In this document: positions 37,120 through 50,500 of the stretch, piece after piece
How positions within the stretch are numbered: the first letter of the stretch is position 1
How the letters are laid out: every line of letters begins with the position of its first letter
Source: Halichoerus grypus
Taxonomy: Eukaryota; Chordata; Mammalia; Carnivora; Phocidae
Direction: 5' to 3'
Length of the DNA: 64,000 nucleotides
Assembly: GCF_964656455.1 (NCBI RefSeq)
Contig: NC_135717.1
Coordinates: 15,890,775 to 15,954,774 of the forward strand
Position numbers and translations under genes: made by a program
The notes under the pieces: generated by a model
Seen by the model: the letters and a program-made list of their open reading frames with translations, nothing else
What the model was told of the DNA's origin: nothing
The model's database searches: none

Positions 37120-37520
37120 TAGCGTGGCCGTGGCTTTAGTGAGCACGCCCAATTCATTGAGCACCAGTGCATCCACTTGGGTGAACAACCCTATGCCTGC
37201 TCAGAATGTGGCAAAACCTTCTACCACAGCTCCAAGCTCCTTAAACGCCAATGCTCGCACACAGGCAAGATGCCCTATAAATGCTCCAGTTGCAGCAAGA
37301 GTTTTGTAGACAGTTCAGATCTGCTGCAGCACCAACATACACAAGCCAGAAGCCTTACACTTGCAGTGAGTGAGGCAAGAGCTTCAGCCAGAGTTCTCAC
37401 CTGCTCATCCACCATGTGGCCCACAGTGGTGAGAAGCTCTATGTCTGTCTGCAATGTGGCATTTGCCAGCAGCTCCAACCTCGGCCAGCACCAAGAGACG
37501 TGCCAGGGTGGCAGTTGCTG
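37120..37520 (+). pseudogene. Decayed C2H2 zinc-finger gene (ZNF843-position relic)
   Basis: Tandem C2H2 fingers are readable but broken. First comes a finger tail, GRGFSEHAQFIEH, preceded by an in-frame TAG where its first cysteines should be. Then come two linked fingers (YACSECGKTFYHSSKLL and YKCSSCSKSFVDSSDLLQHQH). A frameshift near 37340 follows. The next finger, [23 protein letters not shown], has TGA at 37371-37373. A second frameshift then leads into a last degraded finger whose final His is Cys. HTGK-type linkers confirm KRAB/Krueppel-like ancestry. The location beside ARMC5, divergent from it, matches human ZNF843 as I recall. Orthology is inferred from position only; it could be another 16p11.2 zinc-finger gene. 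Confidence 0.75.
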
Positions 37521-38363
37521 CCAATATCCCTGGCTTCAGTTTCAGCCCAAACTTCAGTTCTAATTTGGTCCAGTCCTCAAGGAGCCTGAGTATCTCTAAG
37601 CAAATCTCCTTTCTGCTCCTCTGGGGCTGTTGCTTCATGGACTGAATCAGGGAAACCCAAGCTGGAAGAATTAGAACAGTAGAGCCTTAAAAGAGCCTTC
37701 CCCCAAAAGAAGGTTTAACCCTGTTTTTTGAGGTCCCAGAGACAGAACTCCAGCTGGAGGGAGGGTTTTGGATGGTAGGAGCTATCCCATATTGGCCCAG
37801 CTGCTTCCAGATGTAGGACACCTTTGGCAGCTGCTAACCAGATCCCTTCACGGGCCTAAGGAATGATGGGATTAATCATTCCAAGAACAACAGCTGCCTC
37901 ATCCCAGAGGAATGGGACCAGATGTCAGACACCCCTGTGAGGAACACAGCTGGTGGGGGGTACCTAACCTCCAGAAGGGATCATAAAGAAGGCTGTGTTC
38001 TGGCAGGAGGACCAAAGAATTTGTACTTGGGACCACTATGTGAACTCTGGGGTATATGACCCCTGTGAAAGAGAACAGTCTTTATGGAGTAAAGCTAGGG
38101 CTGGTAGGGCCCAGAGCCAAAGCAAAGGACCAGGAGACCTGTCTGTTGAGTTCATGCATTGTGACATTTCTAGGCAGGGGCAAAAGGCCCAAGGTTTGTG
38201 ATCTGCCCCTATCCCTTCTCTAGTCCCTTCCCTTGTGGGTTCCCCAGATCCTTTTTCAGATCCCTCAACAGAGAAAAAGTAAAGGTTCACGTGTGCATCT
38301 CATAAAGTTCACATTGAGGACTGAACGTGGCTCTTTTGCCTGGACATTGGAGAGAGCTGCCTA

Positions 38364-38369
38364 AATAAA
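38364..38369 (+). terminator. Poly(A) signal, possible 3' end of the zinc-finger relic
   Basis: AATAAA is followed closely by gcacttttattgg. It is the first canonical + strand signal after the zinc-finger remains, about 850 bp downstream, and may mark the former 3' UTR end. Confidence 0.3.
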
Positions 38370-38709
38370 TGCACTTTTATTGGTAAAACTTATAGAAGCC
38401 AGAGGGAGGCTTCCTAAAGCACTACCTAATCTATGCCCAGAACAGAGTCCAAGCTATGAGGGACTTTTTTTTCCTTCCCATAGCTGCCTGTGTTCCTGGG
38501 AGACGCACAGACTAGTCTTTTTGAGGTTGGAGGAGGCTTAATGCCCACCCCTGTGCAACCATCCTTCCACCATTAGCCCCATGCATGTAGAACCCTATCC
38601 CCAAATTTTGCCTTTTATCAGGTTTGCTGCATCTAGAATTGTACTCAGGTAGAATAGGGGTAAAGGAAAGGAATGTGCAGCAACCCCTCTCTCAGCTTCT
38701 AGCAGAATG

Positions 38710-38870
38710 TCCAGGTCTATCTTTTCGTAGCTATGTGACCGTGGACAGGTCTACCTCTTCTGATCTTCAGTTTCTTCATCTGTAATACAGGAATGATGAT
38801 GGCTACCTCATAACATTGTGTTGAGGATTCCATGGGATCATGTACATGATACACCTGGGTCAAAGGGGTG
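38710..38870 (+). repeat. MIR, forward orientation
   Basis: MIR features: agctatgtgaccgtggacagg, cttcagtttcttcatctgtaatacagg, gatggctacctcataacattgtg. Confidence 0.65.
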
Positions 38871-39627
38871 ACTATAAACCTCAGCTCTCCTATCTCCTTC
38901 AAGTCTGGACCTTTTCGCTGGTGGTGTCAGTCAAGAAAAGCATCATGCCAGCTCATGTACTAGCTCCTCCATAAAGTTACAGAAATGAGCAAGTAGCCTA
39001 GGTCCTGGGGTAGCTTGGTGTCATGAAGGAGATGGACTCAGGACCAGTAACAACACGGAGTGCACAATCCTGGCAGTGGAGAAAAGGCTTCACCAGGACC
39101 AAGCCTGAGAGGCTTCACTGATGTGACATCTGATTAATACTACCTGTCTCCTCAAGCTGGGAGCAACAAATGCCCCTGGGCATGGGGTCATTGATAAAGG
39201 GAAGGATTCTAGCTATGTTCCCCATCAATGGCACTTCAAAGAGCACAAGCTAGGGTCTGAGTTGGAAGCCTGAGTCCCCAGCACATACATAGTTGGCACT
39301 CAGTAAATAGTTGTTATGATAGGGTTGTGTTTATACTGCTTACCTGTGTTGGGTCTTGCCTTCTTAAAAGCTCTATTATGTATGCTACAAAATCTGTAAT
39401 TGTATATGAATATTAGGTACGTGGCAGAGTTGGGCATGGGAGGAAATTTGTTTGCAAAGTCCCTTTCAGTGAACTGGAAGCTAATTTCTCACATTAAGGC
39501 AAGTATCCCTAGGCTCCATCTCTCAAATTGTTATGTGCTTGTAAATCTCTTATCTTCTCCTTTAAGTTATGTTTAATTCTTTTATAAGTGTGTGTAATAC
39601 TTTTATAATTCTAAAAAGATTAAAGTT

Positions 39628-39811
39628 GGGGTGCCTTGGTGGCTCAGTCAGTTAAGTGTCCAACTCTTGGTTCTGACTCAGGTCTGATCTCCACGTCGTG
39701 AGATGGAGACCCACATTGGGCTCTGCATTCAGCGGGGTCAGCTTGAGTTTCTCTTTCACTTTCCCACTGCCCCTCCCCCGCCCCTCTAAAATAAATAAAT
39801 CTTTAAAAAAA
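39628..39811 (+). mobile_element. CAN SINE, older and diverged
   Basis: Forward SINE starting ggggtgccttggtggctcag and ending in an A-rich tail. A short duplicated aaaagattaaa motif lies on both sides. Confidence 0.8.
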
Positions 39812-41984
39812 AAAAGATTAAATTCATATGATGAATGTTATCCATTTATCCCTCATCTATGGAGTAATTAAAATACATTATTTAGTGTTTATTTTAAATG
39901 GTTTTTACTACAAGAAGAAAACTATAATAGCTCAATTATATAAATACACACACATGCACACACACACAGTGAAATTCAAAACACACAGTGAAGTTCGCTG
40001 TCTCTGGCCTAAGCACTGTGTATGTGTGTGTGTGTTTACATAATGGAGCCAATCAGAAGATTTCACATCACAATCTAGATTTTTAGTTTGGTGTTTGGGG
40101 GAGGAGAGCAGGGAGGAGGACCAGAAAATAACCCGACTCCAGCTGCAGGGTTGAAGTTGCCAGGGCTATTAACTTCAGGGCATGGGGTATGTGAACCCCT
40201 GGGCAAGGGCAGAGACTAGGGGATCATTTGGAAGCAGTTTGAAGGGGTGGCTAGCCAGATCCAAGACCTGCGAAGAGGGGGGCTCAGGGATTCCCTGATC
40301 CCAGCTATCTATGGAGGGTGGGAGAGGGAGAAGGGGCAAAGAAGTCCAGGAATATGACAGCCTTATCTAACATAGTAGGACACTCCCCTCTCCACCTTAC
40401 CTCCTATCTGATTTTGATCTCAGTGGTGTGAAGATCTCTGGGAATGTCTGAGGTAGGTCCTGGGTTAAGGGCTAGAACTCATGGCTTAAGAATCTCTGAT
40501 GTATGGGAAATGCCCATGGAGCCTGCTTCCCCCCTCCCATGCTGTTCCAGGTCATGAACATGCTGCATCTCACCTCCCACTTAGCCCTTGTGCTGCAGTT
40601 GCTCAGAGTTGGAAGGGAAGTGAGGAGTGACAGAGCCTCCATTTGGGCCATGACTGTGAAGAACTTGAGGATGGAGAAGTTTCATGAAAAAGAAGTAGCC
40701 CCCACTCCTGTTATCTCTGAACAAAGTTCTGACCCAGAGGGCTCACTATTTCTCCCTAGGATTGGCTGGAAGAAGCCAGGATTGGAATTCCAACACCCAT
40801 AGCTCAGGATACCTGCCACCTGAGAATCCCACACTTTTCCTCTCCTGGACCCCAGGGGTCCCACCCACACAACTCATCTACCTCTCTCCACCAATGTCAG
40901 CTCTTTGAGCTAACCACAGACCTAAGATCCTAGAGGTTCCCTAAGTGATAAAGAGAATGTCCTATCTGCCATGTGTGATATGCTCACCAACCACCCAGGC
41001 TCACCAGTCTTCCGTATGCAGAATCCAGCTGAGCTCCAGGAGTGAAGCAAAGGGAGCCTCTGGAATTTCAAATGTTTCCAAGTCCATGCACCCAAGCTCA
41101 AACAGTCAACTCAACTCCCAGGAAAGGTCTCACTCAGAACCTAGGGCCTCTCAGTTTACTCAGTATAAAAAAACTTTGTATCATGAAAGAGTAAGTGAAT
41201 GAATTAATGAATCTAGTTTCTGAGCCAGTGACTTACTAGAAACAGCAAATTAGAAGAAGGAAGAATGTTAGAATTAGGCAGACTAAAGGGACAAGTGAGA
41301 AGAAAAAAGAGGAAAGAAAAAAATTTTCAAAGGAGATAGGCTCTTTCTCCTTCCACCCCCCCTTCCCTGCCCTCCCCTAACTGAAAAAGTAGACCTTAAA
41401 GCCTTTAGGGGCAGACAGAGCAAGACAAGCAATTTCTGAAGGTGGGGGTGAGACGCAGGGGGCCAGTGCTATGTGTCAGGCCTGGCAGGGTAAAGAGGGT
41501 GTCCACAAGAGGTGATGGCCTAGCACGGGTGTCAGAGCCTAAGAAGGTTGGGAGGGCATCATGGATGGGAAAGAGATGCTAGGGGAGATAGAAGTCTGGT
41601 TATACCGGCTATTGATCAAATAATTACATATATTAAAGATAATGAACCAGGTTTCTCAGTGTCAGAGAAGGAAGACACAAATGAGGAAAAGGAGGAAACT
41701 CAGTTCTTATGGTTCTGGGTTGGAATTGGAGATACCAGAGTGACTTTATGATTTTCAGCAGACATGTAGATAGATACAGAAATAAATATAGATATAAATG
41801 TATATATGTGTATGTACCCACCCGTGTATATGTTCATATATTTAATAGCTCTGAAGGGCCTTGGAACTGTTCCATCCCAATAACAGAAAGTTTTAACATG
41901 ATCAACATCAAGAAAAGGCTGGAGTACTGTTGTAGAATAATGGAAACTAAAAAGACGTGACAAGTAAATGCAATATATGCTTTT

Positions 41985-42175
41985 TTAAAAAAAAATTTTA
42001 TTTGTTTGACAGAGAGAGACACAGCGAGAGAGGGAACACAAGCTGGGGGAGTGGGAGAGGGAGAAGCAGGCTTCCTATTGAGCAGGGAGCCCAATGTGGG
42101 GCTCTATCCCAGGACGCTGGGATCATGACCTGAGCCAAAGGCAGATGCTTAATGACTGAGCCACCCAGGCGCCCC
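41985..42175 (-). mobile_element. CAN SINE with 16-bp TSD
   Basis: Reverse-orientation SINE between direct repeats tgcaatatatgctttt at 41969-41984 and 42176-42191. Confidence 0.9.
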
Positions 42176-42530
42176 TGCAATATATGCTTTTGGAATGGAT
42201 CCTTTTGCTGTAAGGACATTTTGGGTTAATTGATAAAACTCAAGTAGTGGCTGAGGTTTCAATGGCAATTTCCTGATTTTGATGGTTGTGTTGTGGTTAT
42301 ACAGGAGAATGGTCTTGTAAATACATGCTGAAGTGTTCAGAGGTGGTAATGCATTAAGACAGCAACTTATTCTCCAGTAGTTCAGGGAGGGAGCGGGGAG
42401 AGTTCCTTGTACTAGATTTGCAACTTTTCTGTAAGTTTTTTGTTTCAAAAAGAATTTTAGGAAAATAAATCTAAGTCCTCAAAGAGTATGATAGTTTGGG
42501 AATGTTTAGTTAAGGGTGCTTAGACCGACA

Positions 42531-42557
42531 CCAAAAAAAAAAAAAAAAAAAAAAAAA
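42531..42557 (+). repeat. Poly(A) run
   Basis: A run of about 26 A bases with no recognisable element attached. It may be the tail of an unrecognised short retroposon. Confidence 0.6.
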
Positions 42558-43921
42558 GCTACTGCATTAAAGGTTGGCAAGAGAACTGATGTCCTTAACG
42601 GTGGCCCAGAATCATCAAAGAAGTTTACCTTTGCTAAGTAACTCCGTTCATTCATGATCATTTACTGAATGTTTGCCAAGTGCTAGATTCTGTGCTAGGT
42701 TCTCAGAATACAGCAGTGAACAAAATAGACGTGGTCTCACCTCTCAAGGCTTTTTCAGTCTGAGGAATGAGTTATGATCCCTGCCCTCAAAGAACTCACA
42801 GTCCACTTGATTCAGGCCTTAGGAACACAGAGGAAAGAGCCACTCCAGAAGACAGGCAGGCTTCCCAGAGGAGGTGGTCTTCACTAGAAAGGCCCTAGGG
42901 CTTTTTCTTTTCTGTTTTCTTTTTGGTTTTGTTTTCCTTTAAGAAAACAGGGAAATCAGTAACCCAAATAATGGCAGTTCAAATAGATCTAGATCTGAAA
43001 GGAGGAAACCCTTTCTGCAAACATAACCCAGCTCCCCAAAGGCTGCCAGAAGCTTTAGTTTTTGCTGCAGTATGTAAACGTGGGATTACTCTGCATCCCT
43101 CCTTCCGCTCTCCTCATCTTGGGCTCCGTGGGCAAAATAGGGAATGGGAGCCCCAGAACCAGTGCAATAGTTGCAAGAGTCTGGAGTGGATTCACCCAGG
43201 AGCAAGGTGAGAGCTAGACTTTGGACATCTGATACCCACCCTTCTGCACATAGTTATTGTTCTGCCTATTAGGCAGAGCAAGGGGCCAGAGTTAAGAGTC
43301 TTGGTCACCTCAGAAAGATGAAGTTGGGGGACTGGGGACTGAGACAGGTATCAAAGTGAAAGACTATAATCCAAGTCTCCTCTAGCTTATATAACACCTT
43401 CACAACTATACACAAGTGACCTTAGCTACAGTTGTGTGGTTTTTCAACTTAGTAGTTCTGAATGCAGCCTCCTGGTTCCTCATTTTCATGGTTGCAGCAG
43501 AAGCTCCTCTAGTGAGTCAATTTGGTAGTGTTGACAGAGCCATCCTTGTAAGTCTAGCCTAGCCAACACTTGTAGTCAACTAATTCACAGCTAAAATACT
43601 TATAGTAGTATTGCCCTGACACTTTCATGCATAAAGCATGCTAACTTATTTAAATTTCAGTGAACTCACCTGTACAATGGGTAAGATAATGCCTACTGCG
43701 AATAATGAGATAATGTATATAAAGTATCCAGCACATACAGGGTCTCAGTGATGATATCTTCCACCATTATTATAATTATAGGGAATATAAAAAGGTAAAA
43801 TGATGAAATAAAGGGGGGCAAGATGGCAGAGGAGTAGGGGAACCCGTTTCAACTGGTCCCCTGAATTTAGCTGGCTATCTATCAAACCATTTTGAACACC
43901 CACAAAATCAGCCTGAGATGT

Positions 43922-45054
43922 CATTCTAACTGGTGTAAGGTGGTATCTCAATGTGGTTTTGATTTGAATTTCCCTGATGGCTAATGATGAACATTTTTTC
44001 ATGTGTCTGTTAGCCATTTGTATGTCTTCTTCAGAGAAGTGTCTTTTCATATCTTCTGCCCATTTTTTGACCTGATTATTTGTTTTTTGGGTGTTGAGTT
44101 TGAGAAGTTCTTTATAGATCTTGGATACCAGACCTTTATCTGTAGTGTTAATTACAAATATCTTCTCCCATTCTGTGGGTTGCCTCTTTGTTTTGTTGAC
44201 TGTTTCCTTTGCTGTGCAGAAGCTTTTTATCTTGATGAAGTCCCAAAAGTTCATTTTTGCTTTTGTTTCACTAGCTTTTGGAGATGTATCTTGAAAGAAG
44301 TTGCTGTGGCCGATGTCAAAGAGGTTACTGCCTATGTTCTCCTCTAGGATTTTGATGGATTCCTGTCTCACATTGAGGTGGGAATGCAAGTTGGTACAGC
44401 CACTTTGGAAAACAGTGTGGAGGTTCCTCAAAAATTTAAAAATAGAGCTACCCTATGACCCAGCAATTGCACTCCTGGGTATTTACCCCAAAGACACAGA
44501 TATAGTGAAAAGAAGGGCCATATGCACTCCAATGTTCATAGCAGCAATGTCCGCAATAGCCAAACTGTGGAAAGAGCTGAGATGCCCTTCAACAGATGAA
44601 TGGATAAAGAAGATGTGGTCCATATATACAATGGAATATTACTCAGCCATCAGAAAGGATGAATACCCAACTTTTACATCAACATGGATGGGACTGGAGG
44701 AGATTATGTTAAGTGAAATAAGTCAAGTAGAGAAAGTCAATTATCATATGGTTTCACTTATTTGTGGAACATAAGGAATAGCATGGAGGACATTAGGAGA
44801 AGGAAGGGAAAAATGAAGGCGGGGGGGGAATCGGAGGGAGAGATGAACCATGAGAGACTATGGACTTTGAGAAACAAACAGGGTTTTAGAGGGGAGGGGG
44901 AGGGGGGATTGGTTAGCCTGGTGATGGGTATTAAGGAGGGCATGTACTGCATGGAGCAATGGGTGTTATACAAAAACAATGGATCGTGGATCACTACATC
45001 AAAAACTAACGACGTATTGTATGGTGACTAACAACATAATAAAAATTAAAAAAA
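43922..45054 (+). mobile_element. Nested 5'-inverted (twin-primed) L1
   Basis: Segment 43922-44376 is L1 ORF2 in reverse orientation; 44377-45054 is the adjoining ORF2 end plus 3' UTR in forward orientation with an A tail. The unit is flanked by 18-bp direct repeats aaaatcagcctgagatgt at 43904-43921 and 45055-45072. It inserted into the 5' UTR of the outer L1. This is the classical result of twin priming, with about 80 bp of L1 sequence lost at the inversion joint. Confidence 0.88.
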
Positions 45055-46603
45055 AAAATCAGCCTGAGATGTAAGAATATATATCTGGATCTCTCCAAGC
45101 AGTAAAGTGCCTACTTTTTGCAAGATAGGACGTGCAGAGTCGTGAATCTGTGGGGAGATATCAGAAGATAAACAGAAGGGGGAGGGAGCCTCCAAAAGCT
45201 GGCTCCTGGAAAGTGATATAACACCAGGGCAAAAAATCAGAACCAGGAGAAATCTGCTCTAAGAGACATCCCTCTCTGAAGGGGACTCTGGAAATGAAAA
45301 GGCAGAATTCTAGGTAGGGCATTGTGGTCTCAGGTTATGAGGGACCACTGAGCAAAAGGGGATTCCTGAAACAGTAGCGGGCCCAAGCAGTGGAGCCAGG
45401 AAGCAGGTTATGGTCAGCGAGCCCAGAAAGGGACTCTCAGCTGGAATCGCCATAAACCATGAGCTGGAAGGGTTGATAACCGCTCTTTCCTTGAACAGCC
45501 TGAAAAAATCTGGAACCTATTCAAGGGACCCAGCAAAAAGTCGCAGAGCGGCAGTGGCCGGGAAAGGGCTTTAGAGCGGAACGCAGACCTGATTCCAGAG
45601 CTTCGGGTGCGCATGCGAGCCCGGAGCTGCTCTCGGTTTTAGAATTGCAAAGGGCAGGTGCACTCCCGGGTCCCTGAGACTACCTCTGAGAGAGTTGCTA
45701 TGGGCACCCACCACAGGAAGCTGAGGTTTTCAGCAGCACATGCAGAAGTGGAGACTGTTTGTCCTGGAGGGTTTATTAAAGAGGGCAGACTGACATTTTT
45801 CTGCTCTGGGCCAGAGGTTTGGCTGTGGCCATTTTTGCTCTGATCCTCCGAAAAGGAGCAGAAAGTCCCCAGGGAACAAAAGCCACACAGAAAACCGGTT
45901 TCCACTGAGCCCATCCCCCTGACAGGGGGTGGGGCAATTCCGCACAGGCAGGGTTACCTGAGAAACAGCTCAGCAGGCCCCTCCCCCCAGAAGACAGGCT
46001 AGAAGAACAGGCAGATGACAATCCTATGGATCCTATAAATGACTGTAAAATCCCAATGCCAGGGGAAAATTGTATATTGAGTTCCAGGTGTGGTCTCACG
46101 ACTTGTTTATTTTTCAGATATAATTCTCCTTTTTTTTTTTTCCTTTTCTCATGCTTTTTCTCTGTTGTATTTTCCTTTTTCACCTTCTCCACATTTCAAC
46201 TAGATGTCTATTATATCAACTTATTTTTCATAGTCGCTTTTTAAATTGTATATTTACACACCTATATTTTTTATAGATATATTCTTTATTTTAGCCCATT
46301 TTTCACTCTATTCAGTTTTACCTTTTTATATATACAAGTTTTACTTTCCTTATAATTTTGGGACGTAGTGTCCTCTAACACTCAGACCAAAATACACCCA
46401 GGAACAACTGAAACACCCTGCTTTGTCCACACTGAGATATTATAGCCCCCCTTCCCTCCCCCTCCTTTTTAAAATTTTTAAATTTTATTCTTGTGTTTCA
46501 TTTTGGCTATGTTTCTTCAGTGGTGGTGTATGACCACTCCGGATTTTTCTAGGGTGCATCTAGCTTGGGTTGTGGTTGATATTTTCAACCATCCCTCGAC
46601 AGA

Positions 46604-47484
46604 ATGACTAGGAGAAGGAACACTCAACAAAGAAAAGAACCAGAGACAATGTCCTCTGCCATAAAACTAATGGATATGTATATAAGCAGGATGTCAGAGA
46701 CAGAATTCAGGCTAGCAATCATGAAGTCAATAGCTAGATTTGAAAAAAGCATTAGTGACAATATAGAATGTCTAAGGGCAGAAATGAGATCTACTCAGGC
46801 CGAATTTAAAAATGCTATGAATGAGATGCAGTCTAAACTGAATACTCTAACAGCCAGGGTAAATGAGGCAGAAGAGCGAATCAGTGATCTAGAAGATAAA
46901 CTGATAGAAAGGAAGGAAGATGAGGAAAATAGGGATAGGCAGCTAGTAGCCCCTGAAAATAGACTTAGAGAGATCAATGATGCCATGAAATGTTCAAGTG
47001 TCAGAATTATTGGGATCCCTGAGGGGATGGAGAGAGAGAGAGGACTAGAAGGTATAGCTGAGCAAATCATAGCTGAGAACTCCTGTAATCTAGGGAAGGA
47101 AACAAGCATTCATGTCCAAGAGGCAGAAAGGACCCGTCCCAAAATCAATAAAAATAGATCAACACCCCAATATATAATAGTGAAGCTTGCAAATCTTAGA
47201 GCCAAGAAGCTATCCTGAGAGCAGCTGGGGGAAGAGATTTCTTACATATGGAGGGAGGAACATCAGGATAATATCAGACCCGTCCACAGAAACCTGGAAA
47301 GCCAGAAAGGGCTGGAAAGACATAGGGTACTAAATGAAAAGAACATGCAGCCAAGAATACTTCACCAAGCAAGGCTGTCATTCAGAATGGGTGGAGAGAT
47401 AAAGAGCTTCCAGGACAGGCAGAAATTGAAAGACTATGTGACCACCAAGCCAGCCCTGCAAGAAATATTAAGGGGGATTCTGTA
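46604..47484 (+). pseudogene. L1 ORF1 (RNA-binding protein), broken
   Basis: An open frame runs 46604-47218 (204 aa). It has a coiled-coil-like middle (MNEMQSKLNTLTARVNEAEE) and the start of the RRM-like core (VRIIGIPEGMER). A frameshift near 47210 ends it at TGA. The remaining C-terminal domain continues in other frames to about 47484 (RILHQARLSFRMGGEIKSF, TTKPALQEILRGIL). Retroposon-derived, not a host gene. Confidence 0.8.
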
Positions 47485-47563
47485 AGCAAAGAGAGACCCC
47501 AAGAGTCACATAGACCAGAAAGAAACAGAAAATCTACAGAAACAGGGGCTTTAGCAGCAATAC

Positions 47564-50500
47564 AATGGCACTAAATTCCTATCATTGAAACTAATGAAAA
47601 TGGGGACACCTGGGTGGCTCAATTGGTTAAGCAGCTGCCTTTGGCTCAGGTCATGATCCCAGGGTCCTGGGATCAAGTCCCACATCGGGCTCCTTGCTCT
47701 GCGGGGAGCCTGCTCTCCCTCTGCCTACCGCTCCCCCTGCTTCTGCTCTCTCCCTGACAAATAAATAAATAAAATCTTAAAAAAAAAGAAACCAATGAGA
47801 ATGAAAAAACATCAGTCCAAAACCTATGGGATACTGCAAAGGGAGTTCTAAGAGGGAAGTACATAGCCATCCAAGCCTCTCTCAAAAAATTAGAAAAATC
47901 CCAAATGCACAAGCTAACCTTACACCTAAAGGAGCTGGAGAAAGAACACCAAATAAAACCTAAACCAAGCAGGGGAAGAGAAATAATAAAGATTAGAGCA
48001 GAGATCAATGAAATAGAAACCAGAATAACAGTAAAACAGATCAATGAAACTAGAAGCTGGTTCTTTGAAAGAATTAATAAGATCAATAAACCTCTGGCCA
48101 CACTTATCCAAAAGAAAAGGGAAAGGACCCAAATTTATAAAATCATGAATGAAAGGGGAGAGATCATGACTAACACCAAGGAAATAGAAACAGTTATTAG
48201 AAATTATTACCAGCAACTATATGCCAACAAATTAAGCAAGCTGGAAGAAATGGATGCATTCCCGGAAACTTATAAACTACCAAGACTGAAACAGGAAGAA
48301 ATAGACAATCTGAATAGACCAATACCAGCAAGGAAATTGAAGCAGTAATCAAAAACCTCCCAAAAAACAAGAGTCCAGGGCCAGATGGCTTCCCAGGGGG
48401 ACTCAACTAAACATTTAAAGAAGAAATCATACCTATTCTACTGAAGCTGTTTTAAAAAAAAAATAGAAATGGAAGGAAAACTTCCAAACTCGTTCTATGA
48501 GGCCAGCATCACCTTGGTCCCAAAACCAGACAAAGACCCCATCAAAAAGAATTACAGACCAGTATCCCTGATGAACATGGATGCCAAAATACTCACCAAG
48601 ATCCTAGCCCATACGATCCAACAATACATTAAAAGGATTATTCACCACGACCAGATAGGATTTATTCCTGGGTTTGCAAGGGTCGTTCAACATTCCCAAA
48701 TCAATCAACGTGATAGAGCACATTAATAAAAGACAAGACAAGAACCATATGATTCTCTCAATTGATGCAGAGAAAGCATTCGACAAAATACAGCATCCTT
48801 TCTTGATTAAAACTCTTCAAAGTATAGGGATAGAGGGAACATACCTCAACATCATAAAAGCCATCTATGAAAAGCCCACAGCGAGTATCATTCTCAATGG
48901 GGAAAAACTGAGAGCTTTTCCCTTAAGGTCAGGAACATGACAGGGATGCCCACTCTCACCATTATTGTTCAACCTCATACTAGAAGTCCTAGCCTAAGCA
49001 ATCAGACAACAAAAAGAAATAAAAGGCATTCAAATTGGCAAAGAAGAAGTCAAACTCTCTCTTTGCAGGTGACATGATACTTTATGTGGAAAACCCAAAG
49101 ATTCCACCCCCAAGTTATTAGAACTCATAGAGCAATTCAGCAATGCGGCAGGATACAAAATCAATGCACAGAAATCAGTTGCATTTCTATACACTAACAA
49201 GGTGACTGAAGAAAGAGCAATTAAGGAATCGATTCCATTTACACCCAAAACCATCAGATACCTAGGAATAAGCCTAACCAATGAGGTAAAGGATCTGTAC
49301 TCTAGAAACTACAGAACACTTATGAAAGAAATTGAGGAAGACACAAGGAGACGGAAAAGCATTCCATGCTCATGGATTGGAAGAATAAACATCATTAAAA
49401 TGTCTGTGCTACCCAGAGCAATCTACACATTCAATGCAATTGCTATCAAAATACCTTCGACCTTTTTCACAGAGCTGGAATAAACAATCCTAAGATTTGT
49501 ATGGAACCAGAAAAGACCCTGAAGCTCCATGGGGAGTGTTGAAAAAGAAAATCAAAGCTGGGGGCATCACAATGCCTGACTTCAAGCTATATTACAAAGC
49601 TGTAATCATCAAGACAGCATGGTATTAGCACAAAAACCCACAGATAGATCAATGGAACAGAATAGAGACCCCAGAAATGGACTTTCAACTCTATGGTCAA
49701 CTAATCTTCAACAAAGCAGGAAAGAATATCCAATGGGAAAAAGACAGTCTCTTCAATAAATGGTGCTGGAAAAGCTGGATAGCCACATTACGAAGAATGA
49801 AACTGGACCATTCTCTTACACCATACACAAAGATAAACTCTAAATAGATGAAAGACCTAAATGGTGAGACAGGAATCCATCAAAATCCTAGTGGAGAATA
49901 TAGGGAGTAACTTTTTCAACATCAGCCACAGCAAATTCTTGCTGGACACGTCTCTAAAGGCAAGGGAAACAGAAGCAAAAATGAACTTTTGGGACTTCAT
50001 CAAGATAAAAAGCTTCTGCACAGCAAAGGAAATAGTCAACAAAACAAAGAGGCAACCCACAGAATGGGAGAAGATATTTGCAAATGACACTACAAAGGAC
50101 TGATATCCAAATCTATAAAGATCTTCTCAAACTCAACACCCAAAAAACAAATAATCAAGTCAAAAAATGGGCAGAAGACATGAAAAGACACTTCTCTGGA
50201 GAAGACATACAAATGGCTAACAGACACATGAAAAAATGTTCAACATCACTAGCCATCAGGGAAATACAAATCAAAACCACAATGAGATACCATCTTACAC
50301 CTGTCAGAATGGCCAAAATAAACAAGACAAGAAACAACAAGTGTTGGCGAGGATGTGGAGAAAGAGGAACCCTCTTATACTCTTGGTGGGAATGCAAGCT
50401 GGTACAGCCACTCTGGATAACAGTATGGAGGTTCCTCAAAAAGTTAAAAATAGAGCTACCCTACAACCCAGCAATTGCACTACTAGGTATTTACCCAAAA

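Larger units (their letters stand above)
38370..43800. other. Gene-poor stretch with scattered repeats
   Basis: No exon chain or conserved protein is visible. The region contains a MIR at about 38710-38870, a + strand SINE at 39628-39811, a CA/TG-rich patch (39940-40035), a - strand SINE at 41985-42175, an A27 run (42531-42557), an L2 piece (about 42650-42800) and a MIR (about 43640-43760). The remainder is unremarkable. Confidence 0.5.
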
